The notes beneath the pieces were generated by a model. That model worked only from the letters and a program-made list of their open reading frames with translations. It did not search any database and was not told the DNA's origin. The translations under genes were made by a program, and so were the position numbers. This document shows positions 1 through 9,815 of a stretch of DNA of 64,000 nt, piece after piece. The stretch comes from Bacillus sp. SLBN-46 (GTDB lineage: Bacteria > Bacillota > Bacilli > Bacillales > Cytobacillaceae). Location of the stretch: the NCBI RefSeq assembly GCF_031453555.1, contig NZ_JAVIZM010000001.1, forward strand, positions 2,921,001 through 2,985,000, read 5' to 3'. Position 1 is the stretch's first letter, and each line of letters opens with the position of its first letter.

Positions 1-1122
1 AAAGGTTAGTAAAAAGAAAATGGTGAATATAAATATAATCGCCGTAACCCCGATGGATAAGGACTTATTCACTAATCTCCATGAAATCCGTCTTCTAAAT
101 ATATTAACATCTTCCCTGTTGGTCACTACTGTCCAAAAAGCTAACATAATGATGGCGAAAGTTGTTACTTTAATTCCTCCACCAGTAGACCCTGATGAGG
201 CTCCAATAAACATAAGTGCCATCATAAACACTAGAGATGATTGTGTCATCTGACCAATATCTATTGTATTGAAGCCAGCTGTTCGGGGTACAACCCCCTG
301 GAAATATGACGCCCATAGTTTGTCATCCAAACTAAGCTTTCCAATGGTATGAGGGTTATTAAATTCAGCGACCAAGATAATTAGAAACCCTACTACATTT
401 AAGATTAAAGTCATAAGTAAAGCTACCTTTGAATGTAGAGACAATCTCCGCAAGGTTCTTTTTTGCCATAATTCAAGGATCACCGTAAAGCCAATACCGC
501 CGATGATGAATAACATAGTAATTACTATGTTAACTGTCGGGTCCCCCACCCACTTACTCAAACTATCTGATTCAAGTCCAAAACCAGCATTGTTAAAAGC
601 AGAAATAGAATGAAAAATCCCATAATAAATCGCTTTTCCAACGCTCATTTCATTTGACCATCGAATAGCTAAAAAGATGGCACCAAGAATTTCAACAATT
701 AATGTGATTGTAATAATCCTCCGAACAAGCTTTACTACTCCAGACAGAGTAAAAAGATTTAATGAATCTTGGAGGAGTAGCCTCTCCTTCAAGCCGATTT
801 TCTTGCCCAAGATAATAAACATTAAAATTCCTGTTGTCATAAATCCCCAACCGCCTATTTGAATGAGACAGAGAAGGACAATTTGTCCGAAAAGGGTAAA
901 AGTGGTACCAGTATCCACTACAGCTAAACCTGTTACGCACACTGCAGAAGTTGCTTCAAACAGTGCATCAATAAAGTTAAGTCCCCGTCCTTCTTCATAG
1001 GTTGAAAAAGGAAGCATTAACAGGATCGTACCAATTACAATTAAGGCAGCAAACCCAATTGCCAGTATTTGCGCAGGATGTAACTTAATCAAGTTACTCC
1101 TTTTTTTTAATAAATTCACCAT
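1..1122 (-). CDS. KtrB/KtrD-type potassium uptake membrane subunit (C-terminus cut off)
   Basis: Pore-forming subunit of a Ktr/Trk-type K+ (Na+-coupled) transporter. Reading the minus strand from ATG at 1122 gives 374 uninterrupted codons; the family is about 445 residues, so the last ~70 lie before base 1. The four filter loops of the superfamily are visible: AVCVTGL (residues 60-66), SAFNNAGFG, PRTAGFN and GASSGSTGGGIK. Many hydrophobic helices. A G-rich stretch (ATGGGGGCGA) just upstream serves as ribosome site. The regulatory KtrA/KtrC partner is not in the window. B versus D paralogue cannot be decided. Confidence 0.9.
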   Translation of the reverse strand, partial: MVNLLKKRSNLIKLHPAQILAIGFAALIVIGTILLMLPFSTYEEGRGLNFIDALFEATSAVCVTGLAVVDTGTTFTLFGQIVLLCLIQIGGWGFMTTGILMFIILGKKIGLKERLLLQDSLNLFTLSGVVKLVRRIITITLIVEILGAIFLAIRWSNEMSVGKAIYYGIFHSISAFNNAGFGLESDSLSKWVGDPTVNIVITMLFIIGGIGFTVILELWQKRTLRRLSLHSKVALLMTLILNVVGFLIILVAEFNNPHTIGKLSLDDKLWASYFQGVVPRTAGFNTIDIGQMTQSSLVFMMALMFIGASSGSTGGGIKVTTFAIIMLAFWTVVTNREDVNIFRRRISWRLVNKSLSIGVTAIIFIFTIFFLLTF

Positions 1123-1321
1123 TTCGCCCCCATCCAATCAATACAGATACAGTTTAATACCCCTTTTTTTATAAAGAAACACAATGAGCATGTATACTCT
1201 ATGGTCTCCAGATTTCCAATATGTATCAAACTTGGTGATTTCAAAATTAATTACGACTCATATGTTACTATTACAAGAATAATTTGTAAATATGATTATT
1301 GACTTACAGGAATTTGGGGTA

Positions 1322-1363
1322 ATAAAAAAGGAGGCTGACTCTTATATTTTGAGTCAGCCCCCT
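1322..1363 (-). terminator. Intrinsic terminator downstream of the CorC/HlyC gene
   Basis: Perfect 9-bp stem GGCTGACTC/GAGTCAGCC (1333-1341 with 1351-1359), followed on the minus strand by a T run. It lies just after position 1369, where the CorC gene would end if its frameshift were corrected. Confidence 0.8.
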
Positions 1364-1441
1364 ATAATTTACGCGTAGGATTCTTGGTTTATTTTTAAGA
1401 TTTGTAATGACTTAATATGATATCCGTCAATTTCAAGAACT

Positions 1442-2677
1442 TTAAAATTCATAGTCGTTATATTTCAATGTATCACCTTCGACTACATCGATCCTTTCAG
1501 ACAAGATCCATCCACCAATTGTATCCATATCTGTATTTTCAAGATCTAAGCCAAATAAGTTATTAATCTCATCTATAAGAACTTTTCCATCTACAATGGT
1601 TTTCGTTTCACTAATTTTATTAATATCAGGTACCTCATCCGCATCAAATTCATCTCGGATTTCCCCAACAATTTCTTCTAATATATCCTCAACCGTCACT
1701 AATCCAGCGGTTCCGCCATATTCATCCATCAAGATAGCCATATGCACTCGTTCCTTTTGCATTTTAACTAGTAAGTCATGGATAGGAATAGATTCAATCA
1801 CTTGTATCACTGGACGAACGTACTCCTCGATTGGTGCTTCTACATTTTTACCTTTTATATATTCAGTAAAAACCTCTTTCATGTTCACCATACCCACGAT
1901 GTTATCTTTGTCTCCATCAATGACGGGGTATCTTGTATAATTCTCAGTGGTAACAATTTGCAAACATTCATTCAAGGATTGTGAAATATCAAATGCTACA
2001 ATTTCTGTACGTGGCACCATAATTTCGTTTGCGTGCCGATCATCAAATTCAAAAATGTTATTCACATATTTATATTCAGATTGATTAATTTCACCATTTT
2101 TATAACTCTCTGAAATGATTAACTGAAGTTCTTCTTCAGAGTGTGCCACTTCATGTTCAGAAGCAGGCTTTAACCCGAAGATTCCCGTTACTAACCGTGC
2201 TGAACCATTCAGCGATTTGATAAAAGGGTACATTATTTTATAAAACAGAATCATAGGCCTTGCAAATGTCAGTGTAACAGCTTCAGCTTTTTGAATTGCG
2301 AAGGTCTTTGGTGCTAGTTCACCAACCACAACATGAATAAATGTTACAGAAGCAAACGCAAGGATAAATGATAGGACGCCTGAAATTGACTCTGGTAGTT
2401 GAAAATGGATAAATAAGGGATGAAGAATATGTTCCACTGTAGGTTCACCCAACCAACCTAACCCCAACGCTGTCACGGTAATCCCTAATTGACAGGCTGA
2501 TAGATATTCATCTAGATTTGTTATAATCGTCTTCGCAAAGATTGCGTTTTTGTTCCCTTCAGCAACTAACTGATCAATACGCGACCCGCGGATTTTAACA
2601 ATAGCAAACTCATAAGATACGAAAAATGCTGTAAAAGCAATTAAAATTGCTATTATTATTAAATTACCAATAATCAA
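1442..2677 (-). CDS. CorC/HlyC family (CNNM + CBS pair) membrane protein, frameshifted at its end
   Basis: Membrane protein of the CNNM/CorC family (Mg2+/Co2+ efflux or Mg homeostasis, MpfA/YhdP type in Bacillus). Order: DUF21/CNNM membrane domain with about four helices (residues 1-190), CBS pair beginning at [12 protein letters not shown] (about 215-340), and the start of the CorC/HlyC C-terminal domain. The frame stops at 1442 after YNDYEF. If one T of the TTTT run at 1444-1447 (minus strand) is dropped, the frame continues as KVLEIDGY and on to a stop at 1369, the usual family ending. Either a sequencing error or a real loss of ~24 residues. The start is TTG at 2677. Confidence 0.88.
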   Translation of the reverse strand: MIIGNLIIIAILIAFTAFFVSYEFAIVKIRGSRIDQLVAEGNKNAIFAKTIITNLDEYLSACQLGITVTALGLGWLGEPTVEHILHPLFIHFQLPESISGVLSFILAFASVTFIHVVVGELAPKTFAIQKAEAVTLTFARPMILFYKIMYPFIKSLNGSARLVTGIFGLKPASEHEVAHSEEELQLIISESYKNGEINQSEYKYVNNIFEFDDRHANEIMVPRTEIVAFDISQSLNECLQIVTTENYTRYPVIDGDKDNIVGMVNMKEVFTEYIKGKNVEAPIEEYVRPVIQVIESIPIHDLLVKMQKERVHMAILMDEYGGTAGLVTVEDILEEIVGEIRDEFDADEVPDINKISETKTIVDGKVLIDEINNLFGLDLENTDMDTIGGWILSERIDVVEGDTLKYNDYEF

Positions 2678-2680
2678 TGG

Positions 2681-2718
2681 CCTCCTTACTTAAAATAAAG
2701 TAAGGATTACACCTCCTG
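2681..2718 (-). promoter_or_regulatory. Leader hairpin overlapping the ribosome binding site of the CorC gene
   Basis: An 8-bp stem CCTTACTT/AAGTAAGG (2684-2691 with 2698-2705) directly precedes GGAGG, only 3 nt from the TTG start. A second, stronger AGGAGGTG lies on the far side of the hairpin (2711-2718). Such a layout could hide or relocate the ribosome site; function is inference. Confidence 0.4.
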
Positions 2719-2793
2719 TTTATATAAGGAATCTATTTATTTATTAAATTTCTAAGGACCAACTTGCTAAAGGAAAACTCCCTTTAACAATTA

Positions 2794-2821
2794 ATTATAC
2801 CACGATAAACCGTACAGTCAA
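2794..2821 (-). promoter_or_regulatory. Sigma-A promoter of the CorC/HlyC gene
   Basis: Minus strand TTGACT (2821-2816), 16-bp spacer, TATAAT (2799-2794), about 120 nt upstream of the TTG start of the CorC gene. Confidence 0.7.
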
Positions 2822-2919
2822 CGTTACGGTTTTGATTTGTAAAGCGAAAAAGATATAAATCTTCTCCCTAATTTGGAAAAGATCTATATCCATTCTAAAT
2901 ATGATAGACATACCTTCCC

Positions 2920-3688
<769 letters not shown>

Positions 3689-3864
3689 TTACTAAGAAAA
3701 ATCTCCATTCTTAGATTGTACCTATACTGCGGCAAAAATCCAAGTAACTAGATCTTTTTGTAAAATCAGTCGATGTAAGTGATATAAATCACGACATTCT
3801 CAAATGAAAATATTTATCATTTACACTATGAAGATGTTATTAATTAATACTTGGAGTGATTATA

Positions 3865-4608
3865 ATGAATCAAGCAATGAAAACAATTGAAGGCTGGTAT
3901 TGCTTACATGACTTTAGGATGTTTGACTGGGAAAAATGGAAATCAGCCTCTGAGGAAGAACGTGAGCACGCGATATATGAAATCAAAAAATTAATTAATA
4001 AGTGGGATAGAATAGAATCTGAACAAAGAGGAAGTCATTCAGTGTATACGATTGTAGGGCAAAAAGCAGATATTATGTTTATGATTTTGCGCCCTACTAT
4101 GAAAGAACTTAATATAGTGGAAACAGAATTCAGTAAAACTTCATTTGCAAATTTCACAAAACCAGCCTACTCTTATTTATCTGTAATAGAAAAAAGTAGT
4201 TACTCTCAAGCAGCAACAAATCCTTACGAAGATCCTGCCATGCTAGCTAAGCTATACCCTGTCATACCAAAAACTGAATATGTTTGTTTTTATCCAATGA
4301 GTAAATTACGTGGTGAAAAGGCTAATTGGTTTATGCTGCCGATGGAAGAACGAAAAAGATTGATGTTTGAGCACATTGATACGGGTAAACCATATACCGA
4401 TCAAGTAAAACGAATAGTGACGGGCTCTGTAGGATTTGATGACTATGAATGGGGTGTCACATTATTTAGTAATGACGCACTTCAATTTAAAAAATTAATT
4501 TATGAAACAAGATTCGACGAAGTAAGTGCCGTTTACGGTATATTTGGTTCCTTCTTTATTGGAAATCTTTTAAAACAAGAAGAAATGGAACAACTTTTTC
4601 ATATCTAA
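3865..4608 (+). CDS. hemQ: Coproheme decarboxylase HemQ family (chlorite-dismutase fold)
   Basis: Last step of the coproporphyrin-dependent heme pathway of Gram-positives: oxidative decarboxylation of coproheme to heme b. Numbered from ATG 3865 (247 aa) the key residues are Tyr143 (YPMSK), Lys147, Trp155 and proximal His170, each offset by two from the well-studied Geobacillus enzyme (Tyr145, Lys149, Trp157, His172). The C-terminal block GSVGFDDYEWGVTLF and FGSFFIGN is typical. An upstream in-frame GTG at 3856 is rejected because the GGAG site (3853-3856) overlaps it. Not next to pta as hemQ often is in Bacillus; whether this is the only copy is unknown. Confidence 0.85.
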   Translation: MNQAMKTIEGWYCLHDFRMFDWEKWKSASEEEREHAIYEIKKLINKWDRIESEQRGSHSVYTIVGQKADIMFMILRPTMKELNIVETEFSKTSFANFTKPAYSYLSVIEKSSYSQAATNPYEDPAMLAKLYPVIPKTEYVCFYPMSKLRGEKANWFMLPMEERKRLMFEHIDTGKPYTDQVKRIVTGSVGFDDYEWGVTLFSNDALQFKKLIYETRFDEVSAVYGIFGSFFIGNLLKQEEMEQLFHI

Positions 4609-4625
4609 GCTTAAGTGGAACAGGA

Positions 4626-4653
4626 GGCTGAATCCATTGCTAATGGATCAGCC
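4626..4653. terminator. Hairpin between convergent hemQ and MFS genes
   Basis: GGCTGA-ATCCATT / AATGGAT-CAGCC stem with one bulge. No T run follows directly on either strand (a T5 lies 17 nt on), so terminator function is only likely from its position between convergent genes. Confidence 0.4.
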
Positions 4654-4671
4654 TTATATCGTTGTTCCTTT

Positions 4672-5892
4672 TTACTGCAGCTTCCAAAGTAAAGTTCGTC
4701 GGTAAAAAAGAAAGATAATTACATTGAATACCGCTGAACTAATAAATATAGAAGAAGTCCCCCACCAGTTAATCAACCACCCTGATAAAAGCATACTAAT
4801 CGGCATGCCTATCCTGAACAAAGAACCTGTTAGTCCTCCAATTCTCCCCATAAATGCAGAAGGTGTTTGCTCGTGTCTAAAAGTATAAGCACAAATAATA
4901 TAAATAGTAGTGGAATATCCGTTTAAAAGTAAACAAAGGGCCAATAGATAAAGATGGTTTGTTAAATAAAAGCCTACATATGCGATGGAATTTCCAATAA
5001 TAGCGGCCCCAAATAAAACTCCTAATTTAAACCGAATTCTTAAACGATTGATAGTTAAACTAGCGATTAATCCCCCTACTCCAGCTGTAGCTAAAATAAT
5101 CGATAGAACAGAATTAGATAGATGTAAATCTACTGTTCCAAAAATTAATACCGTATTACTGACAACAATCATGGTGCAATTGATGAATAAAATGAACAAA
5201 GTCATGGTTTTGAGTGCTTTATTTTTCGTAAAAACATCCCAGCCCTCTTTAAAATCCGACCAGAACGAGTTTTTACTCCCTTTTTTCACAGGCTCATTTA
5301 CCGTAAGATTCATGATTAAGAAGTAGGCCAATACGTATAAAATCACTGTTATAAATAAGCCCTGGGCCTTGTTGGCAAATAAAAGAACAACCCCTAAGAA
5401 GACTGGACCCATGATCCCAACAAAAGTTTCAATAAATGAAAATTTTGCATTTGCACTTGTTAACAGTGGAAGAGGCACACTTAATTTAATAAGACTCACT
5501 TGGGTATTAAAAAAACCATAATTTAGTGTCATTAAGATAAATCCAAACAAATAAAAGATAATAGGTTTGTATAAGTGCGCCCCAAACATACCATACATGA
5601 TAAGTAGGACGACCGCTTGAACGAGAATCATCCACATAGCCCATTTCTTTTTATTCACTCTGTCTACAATGATCCCGACAACTATTCCGAAAAATAAATT
5701 CGGTAATAGCTCAGCTGTCCTCATTGAGGTCATAACGATAGAAGAACCTCCTGATAAATCATACATAATTAACGGTAAAAGAAGTTCATAGATTTTATTC
5801 CCAATACTTAATAACAAACTCGCAGCAAGTAGGAACGTGAATTCTTTGTATTGCCAAATAGTAACCTTTTGATAAGACTGATCAACTGCCAT
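4672..5892 (-). CDS. MFS transporter, multidrug-type exporter
   Basis: 406-residue major facilitator protein with about 12 hydrophobic helices; MFS signature-like loop DRVNKKKWAMW after helix 2-3. Begins at ATG 5892 preceded by AAAGGAG. Lies downstream of, and in the same direction as, an SgrR-type regulator; in Bacillaceae such pairs are often linked, and SgrR of enterics controls an adjacent sugar exporter. Here the two genes are separated by a terminator and a MITE, so co-transcription is uncertain. Substrate unknown. Confidence 0.82.
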   Translation of the reverse strand: MAVDQSYQKVTIWQYKEFTFLLAASLLLSIGNKIYELLLPLIMYDLSGGSSIVMTSMRTAELLPNLFFGIVVGIIVDRVNKKKWAMWMILVQAVVLLIMYGMFGAHLYKPIIFYLFGFILMTLNYGFFNTQVSLIKLSVPLPLLTSANAKFSFIETFVGIMGPVFLGVVLLFANKAQGLFITVILYVLAYFLIMNLTVNEPVKKGSKNSFWSDFKEGWDVFTKNKALKTMTLFILFINCTMIVVSNTVLIFGTVDLHLSNSVLSIILATAGVGGLIASLTINRLRIRFKLGVLFGAAIIGNSIAYVGFYLTNHLYLLALCLLLNGYSTTIYIICAYTFRHEQTPSAFMGRIGGLTGSLFRIGMPISMLLSGWLINWWGTSSIFISSAVFNVIIFLFYRRTLLWKLQ

Positions 5893-5993
5893 TAGATTTG
5901 CTCCTTTGCATTTATATTTCTACTTTCATTGTACGTTGGCATTGACCAGCTAAAAATCGTAAAACTTTTTCTTTTTTTTCATGTTTTCAAACT

Positions 5994-6177
5994 AGGCTGT
6001 GTTAAAGAACATTGTAGATTTTATACCCTGTTGATTGGAGAGGAAGGCGCGAAGACTCCTGTGGGAGTACGGTTCAGGGGAGACCCCGCAGGCGCAAGCG
6101 CCGAGGAGGCTCGCCGAAACGCCCACGGAAAGCGAAGCGCCTGGAGCGGAAATCAACAGACAAGTTTAACACAGCCT
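5994..6177. mobile_element. MITE-like repeat, copy A (184 bp)
   Basis: Perfect 13-bp terminal inverted repeats AGGCTGTGTTAAA (5994-6006) and TTTAACACAGCCT (6165-6177), inner inverted repeat CTGTTGATT/AATCAACAG, and AAACT direct duplications on both sides (5989-5993, 6178-6182). The GC-rich core (GACTCCTGTGGGAGTA, GACCCCGCAGGCGCAAG, AAAGCGAAGC) is the short interspersed repeat common in Bacillaceae. No protein is encoded; open frames across it are chance. Copy B is at 26345-26528. Confidence 0.85.
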
Positions 6178-6182
6178 AAACT

Positions 6183-6208
6183 AAAAAGAAGCCACAAGGG
6201 CTTCTTTA
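6183..6208 (-). terminator. Terminator of the SgrR-type gene
   Basis: Perfect 9-bp stem AAAGAAGCC/GGCTTCTTT (6185-6193, 6199-6207) with T run on the minus strand; overlaps the stop of the regulator and ends right beside MITE copy A. Confidence 0.75.
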
Positions 6209-8020
6209 TTCATCTGCATTGAACTTGTCGATTTCAGTTTGCTTGTACCACAGGTCCTTAAAGTCAATCCACATTCTTGAGTTAAAGGAAACTCCCTCTA
6301 AGGTGGTATCATAGGAAACTTCCACTTGTTTATGAACTAAGAATCCTAAGACGCCCTCCTCAACAAGGAACTTTTCGAGTTCACGATACTTCTTTATTCT
6401 TGTAGAAGGATGAATTTCTTTTTTAATTTTTGTTATTTTTTCATTCATTGTTTCTTTCATTGAAACCGTTAAAAAAGGATAAATAAACCCTCTTTCAAAT
6501 AGGAATAACTCAAATAGGGAAATGAAGTTTCCATTTGGTGTTCCTTCAAATAAAATCATATCTGCCTCATTTAAAATCTGATGACTTTGGATTTCATCCC
6601 ACTCCACAATCTTAACTATTACATTTATCCCCTTTTCTATTAATTGTTGTTGTATGGAATAGGCATCTTGTGCGTGCCTTTTGTATGTAACAAGTGTCAA
6701 TCTCTCTCCACTATACCCTATTGAAGATACACTCTCTTTACCAGAAACCTTTGTTTCTTTTTCAACGATAGGAGATGGTGCGTCAATCTCTTCAGTTATT
6801 ATAAAACCACTAGCAACGCCCAACCTTGGTTTACCTAAATGAGTTAGTTTTTCTCGATCAATATGGGAGAGTATGTCTCTCCTTAACCTTAGATTTTGTA
6901 TTGGACCACTTTTTGCTACATTCATGGTTAAAATGTTCGTTCCAGAAAAGATACTCTGTTTTTCATCCCATTGCGTCATAGGTGTTGATGGACTTTCTCC
7001 AGTATCAAAAATAAGTCTCTTTCTTTCTTCCATATCTTCTCTTAAATCTTCTGGCAATCTAATAATCTCTACTTTATCCAAATGTGGCCGTCCTCCAAAG
7101 TAGTATTTAAAGGCAGTTAATACACAATGATTAGAATCAACTGATTCTACTTTAAATGGTCCAGTCCCTATTGGTAGTTTAGCAAATCCTTCAGAAGGAT
7201 CAAAAATATCAATTATAGACATCGGTGCAAACGAAACAAAATATAGAAACAAAGTGTTAGGCTCTTGTAGTTGAAAAAGAATCGAGTATTTTGAGAGTAT
7301 TTTTATCTCTTTTATATCACTAACAAGCCATTTATGAGGAGAATGCCATAACCTCAGGATGGAATGTTTTACATCTTCAGCTGTTAATTCCCTTCCGTTA
7401 TGGAACCGAACTCCCTTTCGTAAATAAAATAACCAGCTTTTTTTATCCTCACTGCATTCCCAATTATGTGCAAGACTTTTACGAAAAGATCTATTTTTAT
7501 AATCATATTCTACTAATGTATTATAAACCTGCATCACAATATGAGCATCCAAATCGAAAAAAACGTGAACCGGATCGATGGTAGTAAGTGGCCGGTAGAT
7601 AGGGAATCTTAGGATTTCTAATTCCTCGTTATCTTTTGAATTCACTTGTTTATAACCAAAATAAGTAGACACCCATTCCATAATAAAGGATTCTACCTTG
7701 GTGCCTTCACCAAATTCTTTTACTAACTCCAAAGCTTTCATAATCTCATTTTTATTTAAAAGCGCATGTGTTTGTTGTTGTAAACTTTGCTCAAGATTTT
7801 CTAAAAAAATTATGGTAGAGCCGTTTCCTCTCCCCTTTCCCGAATGAAATTCAATTAGTTTTTCATCCTTTAATTTATTTAGAACGAGTTTGACGTTCCT
7901 TTGTGTGCAAAAAAGAATTTCCACTAAATCATTCATTGTAGTTCGAATGGGTACATGGTTTTCAAACGCTTGAAAGGCACGTCTTAACATTAAAAAATAG
8001 TATAAATACTGAGAATTCAT
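6206..8020 (-). CDS. SgrR-family regulator: DNA-binding domain fused to extracellular solute-binding (SBP_bac_5) domain
   Basis: 604 residues. Residues 1-110 form an SgrR_N-type winged helix (RNVKLVLNKLKDEKLIEF). The rest is a peptide/nickel-type solute-binding domain without signal peptide: ELTAEDVKHSILRLWHS and GTGPFKVESVDSN are family hallmarks. A cytosolic sensor-regulator is therefore expected, binding a small ligand and controlling a nearby transporter; the likely target is the MFS gene downstream. Start ATG 8020 behind GGAGGTTTCGA. Confidence 0.85.
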   Translation of the reverse strand: MNSQYLYYFLMLRRAFQAFENHVPIRTTMNDLVEILFCTQRNVKLVLNKLKDEKLIEFHSGKGRGNGSTIIFLENLEQSLQQQTHALLNKNEIMKALELVKEFGEGTKVESFIMEWVSTYFGYKQVNSKDNEELEILRFPIYRPLTTIDPVHVFFDLDAHIVMQVYNTLVEYDYKNRSFRKSLAHNWECSEDKKSWLFYLRKGVRFHNGRELTAEDVKHSILRLWHSPHKWLVSDIKEIKILSKYSILFQLQEPNTLFLYFVSFAPMSIIDIFDPSEGFAKLPIGTGPFKVESVDSNHCVLTAFKYYFGGRPHLDKVEIIRLPEDLREDMEERKRLIFDTGESPSTPMTQWDEKQSIFSGTNILTMNVAKSGPIQNLRLRRDILSHIDREKLTHLGKPRLGVASGFIITEEIDAPSPIVEKETKVSGKESVSSIGYSGERLTLVTYKRHAQDAYSIQQQLIEKGINVIVKIVEWDEIQSHQILNEADMILFEGTPNGNFISLFELFLFERGFIYPFLTVSMKETMNEKITKIKKEIHPSTRIKKYRELEKFLVEEGVLGFLVHKQVEVSYDTTLEGVSFNSRMWIDFKDLWYKQTEIDKFNADE

Positions 8021-8082
8021 TCGAAACCTCCGATCGATTTCTATTTATTTCTATTTTATAGGTTATTATCATTTGAAGAAAC

Positions 8083-8112
8083 AAAAAAACGCGCAGACAA
8101 AAAGTCTGCGCG
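8083..8112 (-). terminator. Terminator of the pyruvate-kinase-like gene
   Basis: Perfect 9-bp GC-rich stem CGCGCAGAC/GTCTGCGCG with AAAAA loop, followed by seven T on the minus strand. Confidence 0.9.
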
Positions 8113-8141
8113 GATGGTGATAATAAAAAAATCCTCATTGA

Positions 8142-9647
8142 TCACCTTAATACACCGTATTGAGCAGTTAGATTCCGTTTCCTCTCGTTCGATGTTAGCC
8201 TTTCTGCCTCGTCTGTAATAAGTACTTTTGTCAGCATGTCTAATGCGTTCAAAATATAGGTCCCTTTATTAAGCATAATACAATTTGCCCTTCTTGCTAA
8301 AAATACATCTGTCATTTCAGACCGTGAAGGTATACCCTTTTTTGTTAACCGTTCTAGGACACCCGTTGCCAAAATAACAGGGACATAAGCAGCTGAACAA
8401 ATGGCCAAAACTTCTTCTTGGACAAAGGAAAGGTTCTCAGGCCCCACCTCTACTGCAAGGTCTCCTCTTGCAATCATAATACCAAACCGCTCAAATTGTA
8501 ATCCGTCTAGGATAATTCTAGCTAAATGATGGACAGCATCTTTGGTTTCAATTTTTGCCACCACACCCAAATGAGGTACTTCATATTTACTCAATTCAAC
8601 CCGAAGTTTTTTCAAGTCTAAAGGGGAGTGGACAAAGGAAACTCCCAAAATATCTGCGTACTTCGAAATAAATGCTAAGTCATTAATATCTTTTTCGGTC
8701 AAAGCAGGAACATTTAAACTAAGAAGAGAATCAGGTAAATTCAATCCTTTTCCTTCTTTTATTCGGTACGCCTTACCTTCAGGTGAGTGTACTTCAATTT
8801 CAATGTGTTCTTTTGTAACATGTCTTACAATTCCAAAGATTTTCCCATCATCTATAAAAATACGATCATCGATTCGGACGTTTCGAAATGCCTTTTCAAG
8901 TGTAACTGGTACTCCCGCTGGTACATCTGCTGAAGCGGGATGACCCAGTTTATCTGAATCTAATAATAATCGTAAGGAATCACCCTTCTTGACAATAATA
9001 TCTTCAAGAGGAAGTTTGCCAATCCGTACCTTTGGACCAGCTAAATCCATATATATCTTGCACGTCCTGTCGTGATAATGCCCTGTATCCCTAAGCCTAT
9101 TCTCAGCCATCCTTACCCCTTCAATTAACTGTTTCCATTCTTCATGGTCATCATGGGCACAATTGATTCTTGCTATATTCATACCCCTTAGTAACAGCTC
9201 ACTTATAAGTGGTTGGTTGTTTGCCATTTTAGCATCTAACGTCACCATGATTGTCGAATGCAACTGATTGTTTCCCTTTCCAAGCAATTCTTCCGACCGA
9301 GTTTTCATAATCCCTTTTGAATCAGAAGGAGTTGGTATAGCAAGTGTCGTAGGTATATTCACTTCTACATGTAAATGACTCAAGATTTTTTCTAATGAAT
9401 ATAGTACGTGGCAAAAGGAATTTTCTATTGCTGCAAGCCCCTGTTCTGCTAATGACAACTGAAAATCAAAAATGTTATGTTTTCTAAGTGCAAGGTAAGC
9501 TAGTAAGTTATCCCGATTATATTCAGCACCTGTAACCGAAAACGTTTCTCGAACCTGCTCAACTTCTTGTATAATTTGCTGAAACATTCTCCCTATTCGT
9601 TTCGACCATTCTTGTGGGTTATTGAGAGAATTAACCACATGATTCAC
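8142..9647 (-). CDS. Pyruvate-kinase-like protein with extra N-terminal domain
   Basis: 501 residues. About 130 N-terminal residues match nothing I know; then a pyruvate kinase barrel: GMNIARINCAHDDHE (Arg and Asn of the active site kept, but Ser77 of RLNFSHG is Ala), MDLAGPKVRIG (Asp113 kept, Thr114 replaced, Lys where K+-dependent enzymes have Glu117), VAKIE (catalytic Lys, metal Glu), MIARGDLAVEVG (metal Asp). The motif ATQMLESM is altered to ATGVLERL, and the C-terminal allosteric domain is missing. Phosphoenolpyruvate chemistry is possible but not assured. Start GTG 9647; the GTG at 9638 has better spacing to AAGGA. Confidence 0.75.
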   Translation of the reverse strand: MNHVVNSLNNPQEWSKRIGRMFQQIIQEVEQVRETFSVTGAEYNRDNLLAYLALRKHNIFDFQLSLAEQGLAAIENSFCHVLYSLEKILSHLHVEVNIPTTLAIPTPSDSKGIMKTRSEELLGKGNNQLHSTIMVTLDAKMANNQPLISELLLRGMNIARINCAHDDHEEWKQLIEGVRMAENRLRDTGHYHDRTCKIYMDLAGPKVRIGKLPLEDIIVKKGDSLRLLLDSDKLGHPASADVPAGVPVTLEKAFRNVRIDDRIFIDDGKIFGIVRHVTKEHIEIEVHSPEGKAYRIKEGKGLNLPDSLLSLNVPALTEKDINDLAFISKYADILGVSFVHSPLDLKKLRVELSKYEVPHLGVVAKIETKDAVHHLARIILDGLQFERFGIMIARGDLAVEVGPENLSFVQEEVLAICSAAYVPVILATGVLERLTKKGIPSRSEMTDVFLARRANCIMLNKGTYILNALDMLTKVLITDEAERLTSNERKRNLTAQYGVLR

Positions 9648-9815
9648 ATCCTTGGTTGAGCAAAAAGTTATCCATTATCCATATATGCAATAACAACAAA
9701 TTTGTGCATCTCTAATAACCAACAGTTGAACTACGCTGTTCCTTTATTTACGAATCCTAGTACGATAAAATAAAGCAGAATGAGCTAATCCCTTTTTTAT
9801 AAATATCTTGGTGGT

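Noticed and set aside
5929..6222. 97-residue open frame over MITE copy A
   Set aside because: Frame runs through the inverted ends and core of a non-coding repeat; the same happens over copy B on both strands (26326-26613).
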